A stretch of 64,000 nt of DNA from Caldilineaceae bacterium (GTDB lineage: Bacteria > Chloroflexota > Anaerolineae > Caldilineales > Caldilineaceae). Under the pieces are notes generated by a model. That model had not been told where the DNA came from, searched no databases, and saw nothing but the letters and a program-made list of their open reading frames with translations. A program made the position numbers and the translations under genes. This document shows, in pieces, positions 7,830 to 19,800 of this stretch (positions are counted from its first letter, which is position 1; each line of letters opens with the position of its first letter). Where the stretch lies: positions 1-64,000 of the forward strand of contig JAHBVF010000003.1 of assembly GCA_019637685.1 (NCBI GenBank), read 5' to 3'.

Positions 7830-10800
7830 TCAGCGAGAGACGAGGGGTATCCAGAAGGTGTGGTCGGGTTGTGAATGTGGGGTGGGTGTGCTGCGTGCCG
7901 GCAACGCGGACATCGCCACCTGCGTCTGCACGCCCATCGCCTGCACCGCAGACATGTCCAGCGCAGCCGTAGACACCACAGGACCGGCGATGTTGTTGTA
8001 GGTCCCCCCATCGCGTTCGTGGTCCTCCCGAACATTGCCATACGTCGTCTCTATGTTGGCAGAATCCACCTGCACCAGGAAGGACGTACCCGCGGGCAGA
8101 GTCTCTGCTATCTGGCTGAATCTGGGCCAGAAGAGAGCATCCCCCGGCGTCAGCACCAGTTCCCCGCCGGGCGCCAGCGGCAGAACATTCCCGTCCACGC
8201 CCCAGACCGCGCCCTGGTTCGCCATGAGCGGCCACACCTGGTTGACGCCCGTGGGCTGGGTGTGGGGGTTGATATACAGATCCACCCAGAAGCCATCTAC
8301 AATGGGCTGTTCCCCCACATTGCGAACGGTGACAACCACCCCCCCTTCCGTCTGGATGGAGGCCACCAGGTCAACCGCGGGCGTCGCCGCCGCTGTGGTC
8401 ACCTGCCGCTGCAGCCTGGGCAGAAAGAGCGTGGTGGGTCCGCTGGGGGCAATGCGGGTGAGCGGAATGTTGTTGTTGAAGATGAATGGCTCGCCCTGGG
8501 CCACGTTGAACTGCAAGTAGTAGGGATTCCCCGTACAGGAGCCGTCGGCCAGCGCCCTTGTGCTGGATACTTCCGAAGAACCCAGGATGTCGGCGGTTGT
8601 GCCCGTGGGGGTCACCGCCCCCGCTTGTGCCGGGCAGTCCGGGCTGACCACGTAGCCCGCCGGCGGCGTAACCGTCATGGCGTAGAGTCCAGGAGTGCCG
8701 TCGGTGGTCCAATCGTAGTAGCCGGTGTCGCCGTTGGGGTCGATACTGACTTCGCCCGGCCCGGCCACGGTGATGCTGCCGCCCGCCAGGATGCGTCCTG
8801 TGCCCAGTTCATACAGATGACCGTCCGGGTCGTAGTCGTGGGCGTCGAGGATGCCGTCGTTGTCGCGGTCGCCCTCCCCTTCCACAGTGTCGGGGATGCC
8901 ATCGCCGTCGGTGTCTTCGGGGGCAAGGGTTGTACACTGCCCCCAGATGTCACAGGCAGCCACGTAGAGTCCAGGCCCCGGCGTGAAGAGTTCCTCGGCG
9001 GTGGTGAAACCGACCAGCTTCTCGGTGTCGCTGAAGATGGCTCTGTACCACTCTGCATCCTTGTAGTGGCTGGAGCGGTTGGTGGCGTCCACCGGGCAGG
9101 CCCAGCCATCTTCGCTGAGATTGAGGTCGGCGGCCGCACAGGCGATGGCGACGCTGTGCCTGTCCGTACTGAGGGTGTAGCTCAGGGCCACTCGCGGGGC
9201 CAGGGTGTCGATTTCGCCTGTCCACACCGCGTGGCTCACGCCCTCGCGCTGGAAGGGAACAGGACCATCCGAGACGAGCAGATCGATTTTGTAGGGTCCT
9301 TCGAGACCTTCGGGCACAGTGTGGGACCAGGGCCGCAGCACATCGTCGTTGCCGAGAACATCGCCCCCATCGCCATTGTAAATGGGCGAAGCGCTGTACC
9401 AGGGCGACTGGCTCAGATAGCCAATTTCTGTGGCGCTGAGGGCCCGGTCGAAGACGGCCACCTCGTCGATGAGGCCGTAGAAGAAGCTGGTGAAGTTCTT
9501 GTTCGCCCCCACCAGCATGGCACCGTCGGCAGCTTCCAACGCGCGCGTGGCGCTGACGGGGACGCCGTCGAGGTAGAGCGTGAGTGTCTGCATCGCGTGG
9601 GCATAGGTCAGGGCCGCGTGATGCCACTGGGTGTCGGCCACTTTGGTGGGATGTTCCAGCGTGGTGTTGCCCAGGAAACTGTGCAACATACCGCTGCTGG
9701 TGAGCAGCAGCCAGCTACGCCCCACGCCGCTGCCGTCGGCCTGTTGCAGGATGTATCCCCCCTCCTGGCTGAAGACTTTGAACCAGACCGAAGCGCTGAA
9801 GTCGCTGCTGGCCGGGTCGAGCACTGTAGGCGTGCTCAGATAATCGTCCACACCGTCAAAATCGAGATGGGAGCCGGTTTCGATGGCCTGGAGTCCGTCG
9901 TTCTGCTCGGCGATGGGACACTGTTCCTCGCTGCAGGTGGCGTTGCGGCCATAGACCGAGAGGTCCTCAAAGCTGTCGCTGCCGAAAGAGTCGTCCAAGG
10001 GCAGGTAGAGGGCGAGACCGTCCGGGTCGAGATAGGGCCAGACCACACCGCTGGCGTGGCGGTAACGCACCTTGACCTGGCTGGTATTGTTGGGCACAGG
10101 ATTGGCTACGTCGTAGATGGCTTCCTGGCTCAGATTGGTGCTGTAGAGGGCCAACTCGTCGATAACACCTGCAAAAGCTTCTTCTGTTGCGCCGCCGACA
10201 GCCGTGGCCGAGCCTAGGCGAATGGCGTCGTCGAAGTTGAGGATGGGGTCGGCATCACCACTCACTGTCTCCAGCAGGTTGCCGTCCACATAGAAGGTGA
10301 CGTCGTTGGTAGAAGCATCGAAGTTGGCGGCAACGTGATGCCACACGCCCGCGGCGAGGCCGGTGGGCTGGGTGCTGACGTAGTCTTTGACGCCGTAGGT
10401 TGTGAGCATGAGACGGTCGCCATCCAGGCCGAAGCCGATGCCGCCATTGCTCAGTGTGCGCTCGGTGGCCAGGATGTGTTGCTTGCCGCCGATGGCGCTG
10501 GGGTTAATCCAGGCCACAAGGGTGAAGCTGCCGTTGAGACCAGCCACCTCGGCCGCGCTGATACCCGCCTGGTCGCCGATGGTCAGGAAGTCGCCGCCGT
10601 CGAAGGAGAGGGCGCTGTCGTTCTGGCCTGCTGCACCTGCTGTGGGGCAGGTTGCGCCGTCACAGGTAGCGTTGAGATGGTTGGTGCTGCCGTCGTAGAA
10701 GAGGGTGGAACCAGCGGCTTCCTCAAAGTGGAAGTGGAGCTTGCGCCCGGTCTGCGGGTAGGGGATGTCGCTGGCCAGACCGCCGATGACGGCCTCTGTG

Positions 10801-13800
10801 CCGGTGATGACGTTGGCGTTGATGAGCATATCGCCATAGCCGGGCAGACCGTCGAGCCAGACGGTGTCGCTGCCGTAGCCCTCGTTGCCCGCCACATCCT
10901 TGGCCGTGGCCTCGAAGGTGTACAGTCCGTAGGGCGCCACGTCCATCTGCCGACTGGTAGCCCACTGGGAGGTGTCCAGGAAGTCCACCACTTGTGGCCC
11001 ACTGACGATGGCACCCTTGTGGTCCCGCAGGCTGGCCCGCACAGAATCTGTTGCCACGCCACTCTGCACCGCGCCCTGGTTGTCGGTGGCGACGCCAAAG
11101 AGGCTGATGCTGCCCCGGACGACGGTGATGACGTCGTCGGCCATGTTCACACCAGGACCGGGCTGCGGCGCGGTAGCGTCAACCTGCACAGTCTGGGCGG
11201 CTCGGACCTGACCGCTGGTGGTGCTCAGCCCCACGGCGTCGGTGGCCCGCACCTGTACGGTGTGGCTGCCTTCGCTCAGATTCTGGGTGGCCGAGGCCGG
11301 GATGAGATAGGCGTTGGTGTCCACGGCAGCATTCACAAACGGACCGCCGTCGATGCTGTACTGCACGGATGCTATACCCGAAGCCACGCCGTTGACCACC
11401 GGGTCCGTTGTGTCGATGAAGAGCACTTGCCCCGGCTCGATGAAGGCCGCGTTCAGCGCCACCGCGACGGCAGGGGCATCGGCATCCACAAGAATGGTGT
11501 GCTGCTCTTTGTCGTCGTACCAGGCCGACTGGTAGTTGTAGAGCGCGGCCACCTGTTCGGCGCTGCGTGCGCCTTCTTCGATGGTGATTTCGTCCAGGTT
11601 GCCAGCGAAACCCGCGTAGCGTTGGATGGCGTCGCCAATCTGCACTGGCTGGTCGTTGTGGCAGGGGGATGTGACATTGAGTACCGAACTGTCGAGACTA
11701 CCGTTGATGTAGACCCGCGCCTGGGCACCGTCGTAGGTCATGACCACGTGGTTCCACTGGTTCTGGAGCAAAGCACCAACGCTGTTCTGGCCGACCCCGT
11801 TGGCGCAGTTGCTGGCCATGCCGTAGGTGAGGCGCAGGTTGTCGGGGTGGAGGAAGAGGCCGTAGTTGCGGTCGTCTTTGGACGATTCTTTGGTCAGGAT
11901 GGCCTGATAGTCGCTGCGGGTCTGGGTGGGTTTGGCCCACAGGGCAATGGTGAAGGTGTCCAGGTCGAGAAGGTCGTTGTCGGCCACTTCCATGCGGTCG
12001 TCCACGCCGTCAAAGGTGGCCGATTCGCGCAGGGCGCCCTTGTCCCCTGCGCCGGGACAGGTCTCCGCGGCCAGATCGCAGGTGGCGTCGGCGGTGGCCG
12101 GTGCATCGTTGACAAAGCGGGTGGTCTCCAGGTCCTCGTCCAGGTGCAGGTTGAGCAGGGGCGCTTCGTTCATAAACGCCTGGATGTTGCCAGCGCCGGC
12201 CGCAAAGCGCAGGATGCGCAGGTCATCGATGAGGCCGTCGAAGGCTTCGCCGACACTGCCGTCCTGGGCGATGAGCGCGCCGATGGTGTAGGCGTCGTCG
12301 GTGTTGGCGGTCGGGGCCGCACTGCCCGTCACTTTGCCCACCAGCTCGCCGTTGACGTAGAAAGTAGCGTCGTGGTTGCTGTCGAAGCTGACGGCCACGT
12401 GGGTCCACTCGCCCGCCGGGACGGCCGCGGCACTGATGTAATCTTTGATGCCAAAGGTGGTGAAGGCAAGCTCCCCTGCGCGCAGGCCAAAGCCAACACC
12501 GTTGGCACTGTTGGCCTTGCCCGCGCCGATGATGCGCTGCCAGTGTGTGGAGACGGTGTCTGGTTTGACCCAGGCCATAAGGGTGAAGCTGCCGTCAAAG
12601 CCCAGGGCGGTGTCGGTGGCGACCAGGGTCAGATAGTCGACCACGTCGTCGTTGTTGTCGCCGTCGGCGACCAGACCCAGGCCGTCGTCGAAGCGCAGGG
12701 CCTGGTTCCAGCGACCAGGGATGCCGCTGTCCGGGCAGGCTGCGCCGCCGCAACCGGCCTCGAAATAGTTGCCCGAACTGTCGACAAAGAGTGTTTCGCC
12801 GGGGGCCTCGTCAAAGTCCATCTGCAGGGCGAAGGTCTCGGTGTTGTAGAGCCGCGCCGCGCCCTGGGGCGAGAGCGCATAGTCGAAGAGGCTCAGGCTG
12901 CGCAGAGTCCCCGCAAAGAATTGGTTGGAGAGCGACCAGTCCAGGGTCCCTTCGTCACAGTTGAAGCACTCGCTGAATGGGCTTTCGGTGCTGCCCAATA
13001 CGCTCACGTTGGACAGACCGCTGCGGTAGACCAGTTCGTCGTCACCGGCCGCTGTGCTGTAGTTACAATTGGATGTGGAACTGTCATCCTCCTGAAAACG
13101 GAACCAGTGGTCGCTGTCGTCCACAATGCGTTTGGCGATGTTGAGCACGTCTGTGCGCGGGTGGGATGTGTCGACTTCGGTCACGTTGAAATCGTGCCAG
13201 AGCGCGCCATCCGTGCTGTTGTCGTCGAAGTTGAGACAGAGTTCGGCACCGTCGCCTGGGTCGTCCAGATATGTATAGTTCACCTTCTCCCAGAAGAAGT
13301 AGCCGGCGCTGTTGGGCCGCCCGGCGTAGAGCTGGCTGACCGTGGGAATCTCCACGTTGCCACAGGCAGAGGACGCGCCCCCAGCCGCCTGCTCGCCGTT
13401 GATGTAGACGGTGAAGGCGGAGCCATCGAAGCTGATGGCGACCTGCTGTTCCGCGTCAAAGTCGATAACGCCGTTGCTGGTCTGGTAGCTACAGCTATCG
13501 ACCCCGTCGCCCATGTCCACGCGCAGTGCGCCTGCGCTGCCGATGAAGAGGCTGGGGAAGATGAGCTTGTCGTTGCCGGGGTCCTGATAGCCGTAGACCC
13601 CCTGCCAATCCTGACTGGTGTCGATGCCGAAGTAGGCGCCTGCCGTCGTGTCGAAGGGGTGAGCGCGCGCCACAGGCTTGACATCGACAGCGATGCTGAA
13701 CTGGTTGTTGCTGAAGCTCAGACTCGATGTGTCCAGGGTCATATCTTTGGTCTGGTCAAAGCTGGCCCCATCCCGGCTCAGGCTGGGGCAGCGGTCGCCG

Positions 13801-16800
13801 GAACACGTGACGCCGTTGCCTGTGCTGGTCAGGTCGAAACGCACGGATGCATTGCCGTATCGGTTGCGGATGGTGTCGGCGTCCAGCGCGCTGGGGAAGA
13901 ATTCCAGGTCGTCCATGTCCACGGCAAAGGTCGTGGCAAACTGTCCCGACTGCCCCACCTGGATGCTGCTGTTCTGGCGGCTCATCTTCTTTGTGGTGAA
14001 AGAGTGGATGAGTTCACCATTGACATAGAGGGAGACCAGGGTGCTCTCCCCATCGTAGGTCGCCATGAAGTGATGCCAGTTGCCGTCCCCGTAAGGTGTG
14101 TATTCGACGAATTGCTTCCAGCCCTGGACATTGGCCCACAGCGAGCCGCCGCCGAAGCCGTCCCCTTCGATCCAGAAATGGAAATCGCCGTTGTCGTTGT
14201 AGATGTTGAAATCACCCCAGTTGCCGTCGGTGCGAATCCAGGCACCAACCGAAAATGAGGCGGCGTCGAGATCGCTGCTTTGGGGCAGCGAGAGCGTCTG
14301 TCCCTTGGCGGAGAAGCGCAGATAGTCTCCTGTCGATGTTGGGCAGGCTGTGCAGGTGGCGTCATTCCCATACACAGAAGCATCGTTGAAGAGAGTCGCG
14401 CCGGCGGATTCGTTCATGCGCAGCCACAGCACCTGTTCCGTAGCCTCGTCGACGATAACACCGGCACGCAGGGTCATGCTGGTGGCGCTGCTGGCCGTGA
14501 TGCCCGCATCGGCGATGGCAATGGTGCCGGTGAGGGTGGAGGCGGCCAAGGGCGACAGCAGGTCAATTTCCTGGGTTTTGATGGCGGTGTCGGTGGGGAG
14601 TTCGCTTTCCAGCAGGCCGCGCAGGTAGCGGTCGGAGAGGTCGTTGGTGACGGTGGCAACGTAGTCGATGCTGCCGTCCAGACCCACGTAAGAATCCAGA
14701 CTGCTGCTTGTGCGCACGCTGGTCTCCAGCGCCAGCACGTCCAGTTCCGAGGGGGCGTGGGGGTTGTAGCCGTAGACCGCTTCGGCCCGGTCGGTGAGGC
14801 CGTCGTCGTCGGAGTCTGGGTCGTTGGGGTCGGCGCTCACCCAGAAGTGGAGCGCTGTGTTGCCGTTGAAGGCGTACACCATCCCCCAGCCCCCGGCGTA
14901 GTTGCCAGTCAGCCCATTCTCCGTGGCACAGGTGGGCACGGTGGTGTTGCTAAAGACGCTGTTCTCATAGGGGTAGCGGATGTTGGGATGGAGGACTTCG
15001 CGGCCGTCGAGCAGGCCGTCGTAGTCCGAGTCCCCGTGGTTGGGGTCGGTGTTGTAGAAGGCTTCCCAGTAGTCGGTGAGTCCGTCGCAGTCGCCGTCGG
15101 CAGCGCTGGGGTTGAAGCCATTCTGGTATTCGTAGAAGTCGCTGAGGCCGTCGCCGTCGGTGTCCGGATTGTTGTCGTCCGGGTCCGGGCCGTTGAACGC
15201 CTTGCTGACGAGACCGTCGCCGTCGCCGTCGCGCAGGACCGGGAAGGCGTCGTCCCAGGCCAGGCGGTAGCCCGGTTCACCCGCCACATTCTGCGTCAGC
15301 GTATGGAAGTCGTCCAGTGTGGCGGGGAAGATGTCGTAGACGAAGGCGTCTTCCAGGGATTGGTGGAAGGTGTCGTCGAAGATTTCGTCTGTGCCGCAGA
15401 AGGGCAAGAAGAACGGCGGGAGGGTCACCGGCGCCAGCCAGCAGTCCTGTTTCTTCACCCGCACGGCCTGGGAGAAGTAGATGCCGCTGAGGCCCACATT
15501 GACGCCCGGCTCCTGGAGGGTATACTCCACAGAGCGTTGGAATGTCGCCTGGAAGCGCTTGCCCGGTTGCGGGTTGGTGGGCGTGCCCAAACTATCGGTG
15601 ACGATGCGGTAGTTGGCTGGCCGCGCCCAGGCTGTATCGCCGAAGTCCAGGCTGTTGTCGAAGTCTGTCTTGCTCGTCTGCAAACGAAAGTCGACCGCGG
15701 TCTCCTTCACATTCTCGTCGCGCAGTTGCCAGTTGTAGATGTAGCCCATCCAGTTGGGGTGACCAGTGTAGGCGTTGGCTGTAATCGTGGCGCTCAGGGC
15801 CAGGGTGTTGCCCACGGCAATGCCGCCAGCCTGGTCCACACCCGTGACAACGGGCAAATCGAAGACCATCTCAAACTGGTCCTCCTTCTCCAGGTCCATC
15901 AGCAGTGTCGTGTCGTTTATCGCCAGTGTGATGCCCTCCACTATGTAGCCGCTGATCCCCGGACAGATGATCTTCTCCGCGGTATTCTCCTGCCCTTGAT
16001 TCGGGCTGTTTTGCGTTTCTTCATATATCGAACACGCAATAGACAAAATGGCGTCAATTGTGTGAATTACGGCAAAGAAAAGCGCCGTGTAGGGATTAAA
16101 GCTCAAGGCGAACTGAATCCCTGCCCAGAGGACCTTGGCGACTGTATTGGCAATGAGATGGTTGAAATCGACCGAATCGGTGGGGATATCCAGCGTCGCC
16201 AGTGTCCAGGCAAATTCAATGCCAATCAGCGCGAGTTCAATGACCAGACCTATTTTGACTGCTTTGCGGCCTGCCTCAATGATCTGTGTCTGCTCCTGGC
16301 TGACGCCATTGAGGAACTGTTGTCCCTTCAGCCCCAACTGGAAATCGTATTCCTTGAACTCCGCCACAAAGGAGAACTGCTCCTTTTGAGATTGTAGAGC
16401 GCGCAGAGATTGCACTCTCCTTGCCACCTCATACAGGTGGCGGATCGAATGCAGAAATTCAGCGCCGGTGATACCCCATTTTGCGTAATGGGCCGCCGCT
16501 TGCATCGCAACTAATGCGCCTTGATCCAATGCGAATTGGGTCTGTTGCGGTTCGGCAGTGCTGTCAAATGATTGGAAGACGACTTCAGCGCTGTCGTTGG
16601 TAAGGATTGCGCCAATATCCTCCAGCACTGCGCCGGGTGACTCGCCCAGATTGGCCCAGGTGCTGTCGGCCACCAACTGAAGTTCGGCATCCGTCGTAGC
16701 AATGGACAGATTGCTCAGACTGGTCTGGGTGTAGTAATCCTGCACCAGGCCGACGAGACGGGAGACGATTGTGACCACCAGTTCGCTGGGTTTTGCATAG

Positions 16801-19800
16801 TTGCTGTCGATGAGGGTTTCGCCGTTCTGGGTGGCGTCGCTTTCGAGCACCACCGACGCGCCCAAAAACAAGGACAAATAATAATTGGTTGCCAAAATGG
16901 CCGCGCCCTGCCGCGCCTGATCGTAATCGGCGACGGGATCGCTGCCGCTTGCCATGCCATCCAATACACCATCAGTAAAGACGTTCTGGATGGCGCTTTG
17001 GAGTCCACTCATCGCGCCATCGTCTGATGTGACCGTTGTATTGTCCCAATTGCCACTGGTATAGGTGTATGGACTCCAGCGCAGCGAGCCGATGGTTTTG
17101 ACCTGGGCATCGACAAAGTTGAGTGTGGCGCTGCCATTTGTAAAGGAAACACTCTCTTCGCCCAGACTGACGGCGCGACTGCTTTGTTCCAGCGCAAAAA
17201 GCAGGTTGGCCGTGTCGCCATCGGCGGGGGCGGAACGCACCTGCGCAAGAATCGACTGCATATTGTCCCCCGTCAGTTCATTGACGAGGGTCAATTCGTC
17301 GGCCAAGGTGGGCAACTCTTTCACATAGAGACCGCCTACACCCCAGGCAGACAGATGGGTGTCGATGTCATCGGCGCGCAGCCGCTGGCCCGTATCAGCA
17401 TCAACGCCGCGGGTGAGATAGGTCTGCTGTAAGACATCGGCCAGATGCCATAAATCAGTATCGTAGTATTCTCCGGCGCTGGGCTGGGCGAAGATTGCCG
17501 CGGACGCGCCGTAATCTTCCTTGGCCGTCAAGCTGGCAATGCTGAAATCGTCGTAGTAGCTTTGAAGGACAGTCTGCTCACTGGTCCAGTTGGCGTAGTC
17601 ATCGCAATAGCTGTCCGCCTCTGCATCGCTCAGACCGTCCGGCACGGTGCAGCTATCGGCCAGGCCATTGACCAGCCAGAGCAGGCGGACCTGTTGTTCG
17701 GCGCCCCAGCCGCTTGCACCGGTGGGCATCTCATATAACATGCGACCGGCCAGGGCCACCGGCGTATCGCCCACGCTATCTTCCACTGCCGTCAACATGA
17801 CGTAGGCGTAGATGACCCCGTCTTCGAGCGCCGGTTCGGTGACCGAGAGACCCATATCTTCGACCGCTTCGGTGTCGAGCCAATCGGCCAGCGCGCTGTG
17901 TTGCCCGATAGCGGCAATGTCCACGCCGTCCTTGACGGGCAGACCCCGGGTGGGGTTGGCCGCGTCGTAGGGGATGGTAATCTCCAACACCGGATTTAGC
18001 TGCATATCGCCCAAATCTGATATCGTCTCGTCGGTGACACGCTGCACCTGTCCTTCCACATCGTTATCGGGCCAATCCAGGTAAGAATCGGCCCACCAGA
18101 GATGGCGGTCATCGATGGGCCGAATCTGGAAATCGACGGCGATGTGCTTGTCCTCGGCATAGTTGGCGATGTTGAGTCCAAAGACGCCATCGGTGACGGT
18201 CTGAGTGGCGAATGGCGAAGCGTCTACGTTGTCGGGCACACCATCACCGTCGTTGTCGAAATCATAGACATCCGGTATACCGTCGCCATCTGTGTCAGCG
18301 CAGACAATCCCCGATACATCAATTGTCGTGTCGATTGCGCCATCTAAACTGAGTGTGGTGCGCGTCATACATTCAGCAGAGTCAGAAAGGCCGTCGCCGT
18401 TGCTGTCGGCGCTGCGCGGGTCGAGATACCACACCTGCCCGTCCACGGTGAAAGGTTGAATTTCGGCGTAATCGCTGATGTAGTCGCCGTCCGTATCCGC
18501 GTCGTCTACGAAGGTGCCGAGTTGGTGGATCTCCACCTGGTCGATGAGACCGTCGCCGTCACAGTCACTGCTCTCGGTGACCGTACAATCTGTTGTCGTT
18601 TGCGCGGCGAGTGTGCGGTTGGTTGTGGCCGCAGACACAGCCAAGCCACTTTCTTGTACGACAAGCTGTACGGGGTTCTCGTGAGGATTGAAGGTGTTGC
18701 TCTGTACGGTCTCCGGGATTGACGGCACAGCAGCGGGGGCGCGCTCCTCTTGCCGGTCATAAAAAGCGTTCACCTCCCCCGCCCGCAACAGGGGCGTGGC
18801 CACCAGCGAGAGGATCACGACGCCGTAGAGTGCAATGCGCACGGCCAACAGACGGCGGTGGGTCACCCCCAGGGCAACAAGCCCAAGCAGGAAAAGGACA
18901 ATGCCCAGATTCAGCGCCCCCTGCTGCGCCGCCCGCGGGCTGACGCCGATGACGGCGAAAGGCCGGGTGAGAACCAATGTCGGCTCTTGCCGAAGCTGTG
19001 ACCAGAGAGTCTCGTGTGTCTGGGTCCAGCCGGAGAACGAAGTGCTGATGTCAGCAGAGACGGGGCCGCGCCCGTTGACCTGGGCAGCGAATTCAATGTG
19101 GATGAGTTGGCGCACGGGCAATCCGTCGGCGTCCAGCCACATTTCGCCGGAGCCGGTCATCGTTTCGTATTCGCTGGATGTGCTCAGGCTCAGGGATGGG
19201 GGCAATTCACCCTTGCGGCGCAGTTCCGCTTCCATCTGGGCACGCAGGAAGCGGGCGTATTTGGGGCCGCTCACGTCGAAGGCGTAGCGGACAATCCCTT
19301 CGCCGTTTTGGGTTGCATTCAGCAACTCCGCCGGCACGGACAAATCCGTCATGTCCTCTTCATCCGCGCTCACTTCGTGCACATTCTCCACCGCGGCGAG
19401 GAAGCCCAAGGGATCGCGCCCGGGCGCAAAGAGTTCCGGCACCTCCTCCAGTTCGATCCAGTCTTCGTTGTCGCCAGCGCGGCCATAGGCTTGGCCGTCC
19501 TCGATTTTGACGGCAATCGCCGGCTGTTGGCCCACCTGCAAACGCATCTGCATGGCTGCGGCGGCTTTGTCCAGAGTGCCTTCAATCTGGACGCGCTGGG
19601 TCTGGGGGCTGCGTCCGACGTTGTTCAGTGTGGCGGCAGGGTAGACGGTCTGAAAGATGGTGTTGTGATAATGATAGGCGTCCACGTCGCCCGCCCGCTG
19701 CCAGGCGGCTTGCAGTCGCTGGTACGCGCTCTGGGGCAGGACATAGGCCCGCGCCGGCTGCCACATCAACGCGGTGGCGAGGGCGAGCAGCCCTACCGCG

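Noticed and set aside
10335-14258. Plus-strand open frame of about 1300 codons (also 7875-10217 and 14280-16397)
   Set aside because: All lie opposite the giant LamG gene, whose domains, signal peptide and ribosome site are clear. The products are Val/Gly/His-rich without known motifs, as expected from antisense of GC-rich coding DNA.
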